Positions 47,405 through 58,980 of a stretch of DNA of 64,000 bases are shown piece by piece (position 1 is the stretch's first letter; each line of letters opens with the position of its first letter). This DNA is from Talinum fruticosum (lineage: Eukaryota > Streptophyta > Magnoliopsida > Caryophyllales > Talinaceae). A program made the position numbers and the translations under genes. Under the pieces are notes generated by a model, which had not been told where the DNA came from, made no database searches, and was given only the letters and a program-made list of their open reading frames with translations. The stretch covers positions 372,001 to 436,000 of the forward strand of contig JAITYX010000127.1 of the NCBI GenBank assembly GCA_021018815.1, in the 5' to 3' direction.

Positions 47405-48593
47405 CTAATTCTTCCTCCTTTTCTCCCTCTTCTTCTCCTCCCTCAACCTCTCCTTGGCCTTTTTCTTCTTTTTCGATTTATCTTCATCGGATTCCGAGTC
47501 CTCTGCTACCTTGGACCTTCTCTCTTGGAGGCAGCGAATTTGTTCCTTTTGGTCCTTGATCACCTCCTTTAGTTCGAAATCAATGCTTGACTCTGTTGAA
47601 GCCGAGTTTGAGCCCGGCTTTGCATCTAAGTCAGTATGGGGATAAAAGCCTATTGGCCACCTTCTAAAGAAGCTCAATAGAAGGGGCAAGCAGAGAAGTG
47701 GATGGTCTAATAGTTAGAAGTAGGACCTCGGGAGTAGTTTGAGTCCGAGGTGAAGGAGGAGGAGGTGCTAACTCATATGAGTGAACCCAAACACCGGGTT
47801 GAATTTCCTGGTATCCAAGACCTATGAGTTCACTTTTGCCGAGACAAGCGACATGCTCCAAGAAAGAGTGAGGTTCGGAAGGGATTTCGACCCCAAATTG
47901 CTTGAAAACAACCGAAAGAAGGGCTCCGAAAGGATATGGAGTCTTCTTCGAGTCCGATGGAACAGAACCAATCTATTCCAAAATGAACAAAAAGAGGTCT
48001 ACATTGTAGCCCTCTAGATTGTCAAAGAGAACCTTGAGAACTTTAAAATTGGGGTTCTCTTTTGACGGATAGTAAGAGAAGAAAGTCCTCATTAGAATGA
48101 AGCACGAAGTCCGGCTTCTAAGGTCATCTAAGTCACAAAAAGTTTTTTCTGGATTGAGGAGGTTCTTTGGCATAGTTTTTAAAGAAGGCATCAGCAACTT
48201 TAGTGAAAGGGATGGGATTAGAGTTGAGAAAGAGAGACTTCACATCAAAAAGTTTGTGAAGTAGAGCAATGTTGATTTGAACCACCTTGCCTTGAATAAC
48301 AGCGAGAGATAACATTGTCTCTTACTGTCATGTGAGCATAGAATTCAGTAACAAGGTCCGGGTAAATATACTCACGAAACACGGATAGTTGAAAACCCCG
48401 GTTCCGGTGATGGACTTTAACCAGGAGAAAGAGGTTCTTTGAAGAATTTGGCGTCCAGGATGAAGTGTTGGGTGACATTATGTTACGGGTCTTTTAAGGC
48501 GGGCTCTTTCCCGTAGCCTTAGAACGAGTGGTTTTGGTTCCGGCCTTCTTAGTGGCGAGAATATCCTTCCACGGTTGATCCTCTCTTAGGCAT
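47405..48593 (-). pseudogene. Copia-2 extra 3' ORF
   Basis: It starts MPKRGSTVEGYS at 48,593 and then shifts frame. Recognisable blocks in order: YPDLVTEFYAHMTVRDN (48,360-48,310), VVQINIALLHKLFDVKSL (48,280-48,220), FTKVADAFFKNYAKEP, LDDLRSRTSCFILMRTFF, FKVLKVLFDNLEGYNVDLF, then ACLGKSELIGLGYQEIQPGV and WVHSYE. It ends with a charged coiled-coil-like tail (KEVIKDQKEQIRCLQERRSK) and a Lys/Arg-rich stop at 47,405. The EFYA and INIALLHKLF blocks recall the putative plant transposon protein domain. The position matches the SIRE envelope-like ORF. Block order matches Copia-1, so it is an inherited part of the element. Function is unknown. Confidence 0.7.
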
Positions 48594-49161
48594 TCTAGAG
48601 AAGATTGAGAGTAGAAAAAGGGAGTAGAGAGCATAGAAGATTCGAAACAGAGAGAGAAAGATAGAGTGCGAGAGTGAATGAGTTTGAGAGCAAAGTGAGT
48701 AAGAGAGCAAGCAATAAGGAGGTAAAGTGAAAGAGAGAAAATAAAGCGGAGCTATTTATAAAGAACAAAAGCTTTCAACCACCTTTCGACTCAATTACCA
48801 AGCAATGGTTATCAAACCGTTGAAGTCTCTCAGCGTAGTAACGACTAGTTTTCCAACAGTTTTCTTCTAACGGCTAGTTCTCTCGAATGATCGTGTGATA
48901 GAGAGAAAGAAAGAAGAAAGAGTTTTCGAAAACATTTATGAGATTCTCCATTTATCTAGAGATGATCCCAAAATTTTGATGCCCATTTTGCTAAAAATAT
49001 AAGTCTAACTCGAGTAATGTGTCCGAGTGACTTGGAACACACTCAGAAAATTCATAACTCATAGATCAATCTCATTTTGTGTCAATCGATCTATTTGTTA
49101 TCTACTCAAGGCATATAACAATCAATCATAGCAGAATAATTCATGCAATAACTTAAGATAA

Positions 49162-50981
49162 TCATGTATTTAACATGCTAAGCTCATTCCTAATAAAGAA
49201 AAACTGATCTTCACTTAGAGGCTTAGTGAAAATATCGACTAATTGAAATTTTATAGGAATAAACTCCATTTCAATATCATCTTTCTCAGAATGGTCTCTT
49301 CGAAAATCATACTTAACCTCAACGTGTTTTGCCTTTGAGTGCTAAATTGGATTCTTAGTGATGCTAATTGCACTTTGGTTGTCGCACTTGATTGGAATAG
49401 ATGTGAATGACGGACCAAGATCCTTCAAGTGTTGCTTAATCCAAAGAATTTGAGCACAGCAAGCTCTAGTTGCAATGTACTCAGCCTCGACAGTTGATAG
49501 AGCAACCGAGTTCTACTTCTTTGAGTGTCGGGAGATGAGTGATTGACCTAACATGCCCCCGATGTGCTTTTTCTATCAACCTTATATCCAACATAGTTAG
49601 CATCTAAGTATCTAATGAGAGTTAGATCTAAGTTCTTTGACTACCGAGAGACCAAGATTCCGAGTCCCTGTAAGATATCTAAAGATTCTCTTCCTCGTAA
49701 TGAGATGTAATTCCTTAGGATTAGCTTGAAATCTTGCACAAAGGAAAACACTAAACATGGTATCTAGCCTACTAGATGTGAGACAAAGTAGAGATCCAAT
49801 CATACCTCCGTAGCGTTTCGATCTACAGACTTTTCCTTTTTCATCCGAGTCTAGTTTTAAATTGCTACTCATAGGTGTTGCTGCATGCTTCACATCTTGT
49901 AGCTTGTACTTATTCAATAACCCCTTGGTGTACTTGGATTGATTGACATAGATACCATCCTTTTCTTGCTTGATTTGCGAGTCCAAGGAAGAAATTGAGT
50001 TCTCTCATCATACTCATTTGGAACTCCCATCTCATTAACTTAGAAAACTCAGCATAGAGTTTATTAGTATCTCCAAATATAATGTCATCAACATAGATCT
50101 GAATCATAAGAAAATCATTCCCCTTGATTTTAGTGAAAAGAGTTTTGTCAATCTAACCTCGTCCGAAATCATTTTCAACCAAGAAAATGCTTAGTCTTTC
50201 ATACCAAACTCTAGGAGCTTGTTTTAGACCATATGAAGTCTTTTGCAACTTGAAGACATGATTTGGAAATTGAGAATTTTGAAATTCAGGGGTTGCTCAA
50301 CATAAACTTCTTCTTGAATATAACCATTAGGAAATGCACATTTAACATTCATTTGATAAAGCTTAATGTTCATGCTAGATGAAAATGCTAAGAGAATTCT
50401 AATTTCCTCAATCCTAGCATCAGGCGCAAAGGGTTTCCCCACAATCAATTCCCTTTTCTTGGTTATACCTCCGAGCAACTAATCCGGCCTTATTTCGACT
50501 ACCAACCCTTCCTCATCCAGTTTGTTCTTGAAAACCCATTTGGTTCCTATTACTGGGTGGTAAGAATGTCGTTTGGTCGGAGTCCGGACTTAATTTCTTT
50601 CAAATTAATTTAGTTCCTCTTGTATGGCCTCTACCCATTCTGGTTCAATTAAGGCTTCTAATACATTTTTAGGTTCAGCTAATGAAATGATGCTAAAAAT
50701 GAACATATATTTTGCAAAGAAGAACAAGTTCTTACCCTACTGTTGATATCAAAAAGTATATTCTCGGGTGGGTGACTGGATGCATACTTGAAAGCTTTGC
50801 CTGTCCTTTGGTTTACCAAGTTTGTTGGTTGAATAGTTTGATCTTCAGTTGGTTGCTTTTGTTGAACTTCTATGTTGGTTTATTCTTCAGACATTCCGAG
50901 TTGGCTTTTGAACTTTTTCATTCTAAGTCACTTCATTCCGAGTCTGCTCATTCCGAGTTGTCTCAGTTCTTTTGTTCTAAC
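49162..50981 (-). pseudogene. Copia-2 reverse transcriptase and RNase H
   Basis: RT pieces: NIKLYQMNVKCAFPNGYIQE near 50,370 (the family Asp is changed to Asn in MNVK), IQIYVDDIIFGDTNKLYAEF near 50,100, MSMMRELNFFLGL near 50,010, and QIKQEKDGIYVNQSKYTKGL with LLNKYKLQDVKHAATPMS near 49,900. RNase H follows, with DRKSTSGAC, and the domain closes with DIFTKPLSEDQFFFIRNELS and a stop at 49,162. The loss of the first catalytic Asp and several frameshifts make the enzyme inactive. Confidence 0.85.
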
Positions 50982-51926
50982 TCATTCCGAGCTCGGTTCA
51001 GTAATATCATCTTCATATTTGTTAAGCTTGAGATTTGAGAAGGTGGATTCACTTATCCTGCCAAGGTCAATCTCATCAAAGATAACATGGATGATTTCTT
51101 CCACTTTGTTAGTTCTTTTGTTAAAAACTTTATAAGCTTTACTATGAGATGAGTAACCCGTAAATATACCTTCATCCGACCTAGCATCAAACTTAGTTAG
51201 ATGTTCCTTACCATTGTTGTGTACAAAGCATTTACATCCAAATGGTTTAAAGTAGGAAATGTTGGGATTTTTTCCCTTGTACAACTCATATGGTGCCTTC
51301 TTTAGGATGGGTCCGATGAGGCATATGTTTAGTGTATAGTTTGTCTGTGTTGATTGCCTCAGCCTAGAAATAGTAAGGTAGATCATTTTCAATCATCATG
51401 GTCCTTCCTATTTCTTCTAGAGTTCTATTCTTTCTCTTCGCTACTCCATTATGTTGAGGAGTTCTTGGTGTAAAGAAGTTGTGGGAGATGTCATTCTTGT
51501 CACGAAGTCTAAAATTCTCGAGTTATTGAACTCCCTTCCATGGTCGGTTCGAATTCTTCCGATTCAAGTCTCAAACTCCACTTGAATTTTCCTGTAGATC
51601 TTAGTGACCTCTTTGTAAGGCTTCATTCTTATTCTTCAGAAAACACACCTAGGTAAATCGTGAATAATCATCAACAATAACTAGCATATATGATTTATCT
51701 CCTAGGCTTTTCACAGAATTTCACCACACAAATCCATATGAACCAATTCAAGTACTTTGGATGTAGACATAGTCTTGAGTGGTTTGAAAGATGATCTAAC
51801 TTGTTTTCCTTTTGTGCATGCTTCATAGATTTTATCTTTCTTAAATGCACAGTTAGGTAAACCCCAAACCAATCCATGAAATGCAAGTTTCGAATAGTAT
51901 GCATGCTAATATGACCTAGTCTACGA
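50982..51926 (-). pseudogene. Copia-2 integrase, N-terminus missing
   Basis: A 136-codon open frame (51,392-50,982) gives TNYTLNICLIGPILKKAPYE, GKNPNISYFKPFGCKCFVHN and FDARSDEGIFTGYSSHSKAY, the C-terminal half of Copia integrase, running into the linker before RT. Upstream (51,904-51,400) the core and the HHCC region are readable in broken frames, starting at RRLGHISMHTI. The element ends there at a junction with unrelated DNA. Confidence 0.85.
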
Positions 51927-52340
51927 AACGGACTCTTAATTTCTTAGTTCATTCCGAGTCCTTTTCCGTTGACCGCATCACGACTAACCATCAATCTAAA
52001 CTTTCTAAGTCCATTCTTTATGAGTATAAAACTTCTTAACCTATTGGTTCATAATTTGACAAGTTAAAACGGACTCTTAATGGTGTTGCACTCGATATTA
52101 TGGATATATTCTTGGCATCAACTCTTGAGTTTTTGTTACCTTTATTTGGTTGAAAATTCTTCATGCAAATTCGATAAATTGCTACGTGCTTTACTAAGAT
52201 TTAAATTGAGATAGCAGCTTCAATCATCATGGATATATTCTATCATTTTTTCTAACCTTGGTAAACCATGAGAATTTGTAAAATTTGCACCTACCTTTTT
52301 AAAAGTCATTTGCTCTTAGATCCGAAGTCTGTCATTGAGT
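51927..52340. other. Unassigned AT-rich DNA
   Basis: Between truncated Copia-2 and a Tat LTR fragment. The 15-mer AAACGGACTCTTAAT occurs at the left edge (about 51,926) and again at 52,067, and TGGATATATTCT occurs at about 52,099 and 52,234. No coding motif is seen. Confidence 0.4.
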
Positions 52341-52502
52341 TTTTGTGGTGTCTGGGGGCTTTTGTGGTTTACTCGGTTTATGTTGCACCAATCGATCACA
52401 GTCCAAGATCTAGATCCTCAAACAGGACTCAGGATTATCATCATCAGGCCAACAAATAAAAGTACATAAATAAAGAGATAAAGGACGACACTTTTTAGGT
52501 GT
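52341..52502 (-). mobile_element. Tat LTR fragment (copy D)
   Basis: On the minus strand it starts GTAGACACCTAAAAAGTGTC at 52,502 and matches the first ~160 bp of the Tat LTRs ending at 57,031 and 63,316 (shared: CACCAATCGATCACAGTCCA and TTTTGTGGTTTACTCGG-type sequence). It is fused at 52,502/52,503 directly to Tat gag sequence, so it is either an LTR inserted in gag or a deletion joining gag to the 3' LTR. Confidence 0.7.
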
Positions 52503-53947
52503 CTACGATCGTGTCCTTGTGCATAATGGTATTTGTAAATTTTTCCGGGTCCCAATTTTTGGATTGTTTCGCGGTTTCGATTCTGTTATAATGGGTGGCA
52601 ATTCTATCTTTCCCTTTTCCAAGAGACGGTTGAGGGCTTTAGTGTAAGTAGTATCAATAGGAGTGTCGTCGAGCATACTTTTTGAGGGCATTCACCCTTA
52701 TTAGCATTGCCTGTATTGGAGGTTTTCTTATCTCCGGAATGATAATTACCTCTATACCCGGTCGCACTTTTATGGTCATGGTAGACAACTCTTCTTCTAT
52801 CAACAAACTAGCATCTCTAAGGGTTGAAAAGTTCATCATGGGTAGGAATTTGAGGTGCCGATTGTAATTAGGTTGGAGATTTTTATGATGATCCCGACTT
52901 GATCTTTGTCGGAGGGTCAATCAACCATGTGGGCAGCCTTTGCTCTCTATCCGGTGAGGAAATCTGTGAAGCTCTCCATCTCGCCTTGCTTAATTAATTA
53001 TAAGTCTCCGAGGGTAACAGGAAGATAAGTGTTATAGGAGTGTTGATGAAGGAACTCTTTGCACGGATCAGTCCAGCTTGGCAACCTTGCGTGGGTCGAT
53101 CGCATTATACCACTTTATTACATCGGTGTTGAACGTCCGGGGAAGATAATGTGGTAAGTGTCTTTAGTAATGTTCTTAAGAGTCATTGCTTCTAAGAAGT
53201 TGCGTATGTGATGATGTAGATTCTTAGAACCTTTGAACTTAATATCGGGCATGGTAAACTTAGGAGGTAGTTTACCCTTATGATCGAAGTGAATCCCTTA
53301 TGATCGAAGTAGTGATTACTAAACATAGATGACTCCCTTAACATCTGTTCTATCCGATCTACAAGTGGATCAGGCTAAGGTTTGGATTCACGCTTAGGGG
53401 ATTCATGTTTGGGGCTTTCCGGAGGAGATAAGATAGGTGGAGGTGGCAGAACCAATCCTTCTTCTCTTCTCCAACGCTCAGCTTCCTCATCTCTCTTACT
53501 ATCCTCAATAACCCTTATGATATTCTTAATATCACTTGATATAGATGACATTTTCTCCTCTTGATCATTCAATCTAGTTTCCACCCTGGCTATATTCTCA
53601 TTAAGTAAACTAAGATTAAGAGACTGCTTTGGGTTTAAATCCATTGGAAGGGAACTATTTCTAGATACTATCTTATGGCAAAGAATAGACCGAGATGGCG
53701 TAGTGTGCACCGCAACTTGTCGCACCGGTGTAGACCGTGGAGTGGAAAGAAAAGAAGACGTGTCGGACTCCTTGGTGAGGTGTTCTAATCTTTTAAAGCT
53801 CGGATTCCGATGATACCCGATTGTTGTAGGCTTCCCTATAATGCAGCCCAAAGGACGAGGACCATGTGAGAGAAGATAACTTCTAGGAGGAAGGGACTTA
53901 AGCGCGAGACCCGAAGAAACTAAGGATGCTTTTATTTGGATGCACAT
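52503..53947 (-). pseudogene. Tat element A gag
   Basis: An ATG at 53,947 opens MCIQIKASLVSSGLALKSLP and a 190-codon open frame to 53,375 with a coiled-coil-like segment (NENIARVETRLNDQEEKMSS) and a Pro-rich end. The gag core then follows in broken frames: DTYHIIFPG, CKEFLHQHSYNT, ESFTDFLTG.RAKAAHMVD near 52,960, SLLIEEELSTMT near 52,790, and DTTYTKALNRLLEKGKIELP near 52,600. The core parallels element C (59,480-60,070) step by step. It would form the particle shell. The ORF is truncated at 52,503 by an LTR fragment, and PR and pol are absent. Confidence 0.75.
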
Positions 53948-55070
53948 AAAGAATGTGATGATGATATGATGTATGACTTAGTTGAGATGATGATATAGCT
54001 AATGAATGATCGATCTTAAAGAAAAGATGCTTTCTTTTCTAACTAAATGATAATGCATTATATTTGAGATGAATTTGTTTTGGGCTAAATGCAAGCGCAA
54101 AACAAACTTTTCTTAGTAAAAGATGAATTTTATTTGGCTAATGCAAATGGAATGTGGACTCTTCTAATATGAGATGAATGCAAATGGACTAATCTAATAT
54201 GAAATGAATTTGATTTGGCTAATGAAATACGAACTCACCTAACATGAGATCAATGCAAATGGGCTAATGTAATATGAAATGAATTTGATTTGGTTAATGA
54301 AGTATGGAAATGAAATATAAGAGAAAAAAATGGACTAAAGATAAAGGAGATCTCTGGTAAGACCTCTTTTAGATCGATAGGTAGTGACTACTTAGATTGC
54401 CTAAAGAGAATTTTAATATGACTGAAAAGTGCAGACGAAGGACCAACCCTAGTAGGAAAAGAAGGGATATTTTGACTTTTGGCTACATGCACATAATGGA
54501 CCGAATCTTGGGAAAATTTATTAAGGTGTTTTATTTTTACCCATACAAGGGCTAATCAACACTCTTCACCTATTCCTAAAGGCTCACGAACAAAGGGTTA
54601 AATCTAAAACAAACACACTCATTCAAGCATGCAAATGAAGTCCGAGGGAGACTTAACAGTCAAAAGAGTTCTTTGGTCAAAAGAGGTTTAAAAGGTAGGA
54701 TACATAGTGACTCATAGTTCGAGAATTTGATCCTCCGCGTAGGGCACGTAGGATAATCAGCCAGAATTCTCGGTGCCTCTCGGGAACCAAAAGGTTTGAC
54801 TCAAGAGTGCATGCTACGAGGGAAGAGGTAGCATTTCCTTGGGCAATCAAGCCTAGTTGGGTCCACTTAGGATCCGGTGGGAGCCTCACTCCAAAAAGGG
54901 TAAGCAGGGGGTAGAATAAATTTTTCTTACGGGTCCAAAACAATATTTAAACTAGTTCATAGGTTGCTAAATGTGGGATGTCTAATGCAAGCATATTATT
55001 AAAACTCACTACTCAAATTTTCAAGTTTAGTCCTCTTAATAAATGATTTATTCCTAGTGGAGTCGCAATC
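53948..55070 (-). mobile_element. Tat element A 5' untranslated region with tandem repeats
   Basis: Between the LTR and gag on the minus strand. Degenerate tandem units (AAATGAATTTGATTTGGCTAA and related) fill about 54,050-54,310, in the same place as the repeats of element C. Next to the LTR is GATTGCGACTCCACTAGGAA (minus strand, 55,051-55,070), the probable primer-binding region. The minus-strand 88-codon frame at 54,677-54,943 has no recognisable domain. Confidence 0.6.
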
Positions 55071-57031
55071 TGTTAGAACCACGACCGACCAGGGGCCGGC
55101 ATCGAGTTTCCCCATTTGTGTAGGGTCTCTCTTTTTTAAGATTGATTTTGAAGATGGTTTTAGAAGTTGATTTTTAGAATGTGGGGATGAACCTTTTATT
55201 AAGATTTTCGAGTTTTATTACATCGAGTTGAAACGAATTAAATCGATTTGAATGGTGGTTTTTTAATCATTTTATTTTTATAAATTATTTTCGAATTCTC
55301 GGGATATTATTTACTAATCGAAGGACAAACAAAATTAGGATTTTGATTCTCGTCATGAGACTTTAGGGTCAGATCGGTGTGAAAACACCAATCCGGATCA
55401 AAGCCTCACAAGCCGATCACTCGGTGCGGCGGCGGCCTGCACCCAGCGAGTGGTAGGCGCCGGCTAGAGGCCATGGCTAAGGAGATCATCCTCGACCTCT
55501 ACCCTGGCTGGCAAGTCCAGAATCGATTTCTTTCACCCTGCAATCGGAAAATAACCGGGATGCAAATTCAATAAGAAATAAGCGTAAAAGGGGAGTCACC
55601 GGTCGCTTTTTAGGACGAAAACTAACAAAAACAAAACTTGCTCTTCCAATCTTAGTATGAGAAAACTAAGACTAAAAGAAGCTAAAATTAACTCCATCGA
55701 TCTTTAAACCAAGAATCGGATACGGGGGCAAGGGTACGAAACGTAGGGAAAACCCTTCCATTCCGCCCGTTTGAAGACGACCATTACTAGTTTGAGTAGT
55801 AAATTAAAATAACGCGCTACACACACAAACACACAACATGCTAGAACGATAAATAAAAAGCAACCGGTAGAACTAAAGGAAAAGCAATAAAGAAAGCGAT
55901 AAACAAAAGAAAAGCAAAAAACTAAAAGATTACATCCGGGGGAGGAATTAAAAGAACAATTACATCTGTTTAATCCATAATACGAAAAGTGGTAAATAAA
56001 GCATAAAATTAATGCAAACCATTTAAAGGCTTAACGAATTCCCTAAGGTTGTTCCACCTTGCTAATCTGGATCTCTACATTGGATCCCTTGATGCGACGA
56101 CGACAACTTAAGGAAAAAGGGCTTGTTTTGTGAACTACGTATGTGCCCGAGAGATAAGAATAACTTAATATTCTTTATCTCTTTGCACGGATTCAATGGC
56201 GATAAGTAGAGAAAAGATGAATGATTGGTAGTAATTTTGGCAGAGTAACGTTTAGCTATGAGTGCTCCGGTTAGCTTTCTGCAAGCATTACGCATATGAG
56301 AAAGTTGTATGGGAATGAGAGCCAAGGTCGTTTATTTATAGGGAGACACCTAGGTCACAAATGACCTAGGGTTTGCCTCCACTCGCCGTCCAAAACAAAG
56401 AAAAATAAAACCGGACCGCATTCTCACAAGATTAAACCACATAGAGAGGATAGAATTGGATAGAACCCGGTTGGCGGGCGCCGCCACCCGAGCGCTCCGA
56501 GGTTTTTGTGCCCTAGCGTGTCTCCAAGGTACTCTCCAAGATAAAACGCTGTGTTTCACTTAAAACTCCGGGTTGCGAGTGCCGACCATGACGTCGTTTT
56601 GAGGCGGACAACTCCTAGTCTCGTGTAGATCGCTTTATGGAGCTGAAACGCAACACTTTGATGCTCGTGATCATGAAATGCAACGCTTTAATGCCGTCTT
56701 CAGGTCTTCATCTCCTTGTCTCGATTGGACGAAAGTAAAATACATTATTTTGAACTTGGAATTTCCCAATACACGACTTCGGACTCCATTGGCTCGAAGG
56801 CTTGACCTGGTTCTTAGATCCCCGAAAGAAACGGGGATTTGTGGACCGACCCAAGGAAAAAGGCTATTTATTTGCTGCTGGGGGTTCTTTGTGGTTTCAT
56901 CGGCTTATGTCGTACCAATCGATCACAGTCCGAGATCCAAATCCCGAAACAGGACTAGGGATTTTCATAATCGGGCCAATAGAACAAAATACGTAATATA
57001 AGAGATAAGAGACAACTTTTTAGGTGTCTAC
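55071..57031 (-). mobile_element. Tat LTR (copy A), complete
   Basis: On the minus strand it starts GTAGACACCTAAAAAGTTGT at 57,031 and ends GTGGTTCTAACA at 55,071; length 1,961 bp. It aligns along its length with the LTRs at 11,477 and 61,361. It is the 5' LTR of element A: a primer-binding region and gag follow in the same orientation. The short open frames at 56,062-56,559 and 56,678-57,001 are LTR sequence, not genes. Confidence 0.85.
56333..56370 (-). promoter_or_regulatory. Tat LTR A core promoter: inverted repeat plus TATA box
   Basis: CCTAGGTCA / TGACCTAGG arms (56,349-56,357 and 56,362-56,370) around a 4-bp spacer, with TATAAATA on the minus strand at 56,333-56,340, 8 bp downstream. 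The arms pair perfectly. Confidence 0.65.
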
Positions 57032-57788
57032 CGAAACATATTTCTTAAACTCACAATTCGAATTAGTAGAGGTCGTTTATTGACGGGCGGATTGGAAGGG
57101 CCTATCCCTACATTTCATATCTCCGCCCATGAATCTAGATTCTCGGTTCTAGATCGATGGAATCAACTTTTAAACCTCTTTCAAGTTCAGTTTTCCAATA
57201 CTAAGAGTGGAAGAGTCTTTTTTTATTTTTGTTAGTTTTTATTTCTCAAAACCGATCGGCCCTCCCCTTTTCCATTTTATTTCTCTAAAAGTGCACCCAG
57301 GCATTTCTAATTTAAAGTGAAAAAATAAATTCTATTTCGACATGAGCCATGGATCGAGATTGATCCTTCACTCATGGCCATGGCCGGCACCGGACACTAG
57401 TCGGCGCCGACTCTCGCCGGTGCCTGGCTAGTGGCCGGGCTTGGTCGTGGTCCAAGCTAGTGTTTTCACACTATTTTGACTTAAAAGCCTTGTGGCGTAA
57501 GTGAATTTAATTTTTTGTTATTTTTTAAATTATGAAATAACATCCCAAGGCTTCTAAAATAGTTTTCAAAATAAGATTAATAAAATCACCAATCAATATT
57601 ATGTTTAAACTGTTTCAAATTAAATTACAAGAATCGAAAATCTCAATTAGAGGTACATCCCCATTTTTCATAAACTTTCAAAATCATCTTTAAAAGAATC
57701 TTCAAAAAGAGACCCGACATTCATGGGGAACTACAGCTCTCGATCGGCCCCTCCTGCAGGGCGGATGGGCCGTCCGCCGATTCCTACA
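57032..57788 (+). mobile_element. Tat LTR (copy C), right part only
   Basis: Starting in mid-LTR right after copy A, this plus-strand segment matches 12,790-13,469 and the inverted left halves of copies A and B (ATTGACGGGCGGATTGGAAG, GTGTTTTCACAC). It ends GATTCCTACA at 57,788. The missing first ~1.2 kb is not present elsewhere in the window. It is the 5' LTR of element C. Confidence 0.8.
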
Positions 57789-58980
57789 GATGAGCGACTC
57801 AGCTTGGGATCATCACTTATTAAGAGAGTGAGACTTAAAAATTTGAATGGTGAGTTTTCTTAATGTATTTTCATTAGGCATATTGCATTTAGGCAGCCTT
57901 GAACATAGTTGCTTTGAATTTCGACCATTAGGCTTTACCCTTAATAACATCTTTACAGGAGGTTCGAACTCGCTAACCTAGACGGGCCCAACTAGGCTTG
58001 ATTGTCGTGGAGGTGGTATCTCTTCCCTTATAGCACGCTCTTTTGGTTTACCAAGAGGCACCGAGAATTCATGCTTTTCCCGACGTGCACCCTACAAAGG
58101 ACTAAATTCTCGCACTATGAGACACCATGTATCCTACTTAGATTTATCCCTCTTTTGACCATAGAACCTTTGTTGTTTTGGTGGTCCTTTGTTCATTTGC
58201 ATACTTGGATGAATGTGGTTGTTTTTAGTATTTAATCTTCTACTTGTGAGCCTTTAGGTTAGGTTAGGAGTGCTAAATAACCCTTGCATGGGTGCGAATA
58301 AAACACAATAATTAATTTTCTTGAATCGGTCCAATATGTGCAGCTTTAGCCAAAAGTTTAAAAATCCCTTTTTTTCTAGGTCGGTCCATTAATTACATTT
58401 CTGAGTCATCCTAAAAATTTATCTCTTAGTTTAGATTTTGATAGCTACCGGCTGCTGGGCATAGCCGGTGTCGGCCACCTCCGGTCGACCCAGGATGGTT
58501 CTCGCCGGGACCATCATCTCTTTTCGCTTAGTTTAGTTTTTTGGGGTTTTGACTTTTTAGCATCTTTGCATCCCAAATTTGCATTTTATTTTGCATTTTA
58601 GCCAACAAAAATAAAAATAAATTCATCTCAATTAGGCGAGTCCATATTTACATTTCAATTTTGCATTTTTGCTAAAGAAAAAATAAATCCATCTCAAATT
58701 AGGTGAGTCCATATTTAAATTTCATTTTGCATCTTAGCCAAAAATAAATTCATCTCAAATTAGGGAGTTCGTATTTGTATTTCATTTTGCATCTTAGCCA
58801 AAAATAAATTCATCTCAAATTAGGTGAATCCATATTTGTATTTCATTTCACATTTTAGCCAAAAAATAAATCCATCCCAATTTAGATAAGTTCATTTGTG
58901 CATTAGCCAAATAAAAAAAAGTCATACCAAACTAAGTCATTAACATCATAGCATTCTCCTTTAATTGCTTTACATTTCTT
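57789..58980 (+). mobile_element. Tat element C 5' untranslated region
   Basis: The region begins GATGAGCGACTCAGCTTGGG directly after the LTR, the counterpart of GATTGCGACTCCACTAGGAA in element A and the probable primer-binding region. A GC-rich patch occurs at 58,445-58,515. The minisatellite at 58,560-58,925 precedes gag. The open frame at 58,002-58,235 has no family motif. Confidence 0.6.
58560..58925 (+). repeat. ~60 bp minisatellite upstream of Tat gag
   Basis: About six copies of a unit containing TTCATTTTGCATCTTAGCCA, AAAATAAATTCATCTCAAAT and TAGGTGAGTCCATATTTGTA. Three consecutive units begin near 58,681, 58,741 and 58,801, exactly 60 bp apart. Outer copies are more diverged. It lies ~55 bp before the gag ATG. 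Confidence 0.85.

Larger units (their letters stand above)
45208..51926 (-). mobile_element. SIRE-like Copia retrotransposon, 5'-truncated (Copia-2)
   Basis: Same family, order and orientation as Copia-1: 3' LTR, polypurine tract, extra ORF, RNase H, RT, integrase. It stops at 51,926 within GAG-pre-integrase (RRLGHISMHTI); gag, protease, PBS and the 5' LTR are missing. Compared with Copia-1, longer open stretches survive and CGAG-type indels are fewer, so it is the better template for reading the family. Confidence 0.85.

Noticed and set aside
58002..58235. 77-codon plus-strand frame (MSWRWYLFPYS..)
   Set aside because: Lies in the Tat leader; the inverted counterpart near 54,677-54,943 does not conserve the same frame.
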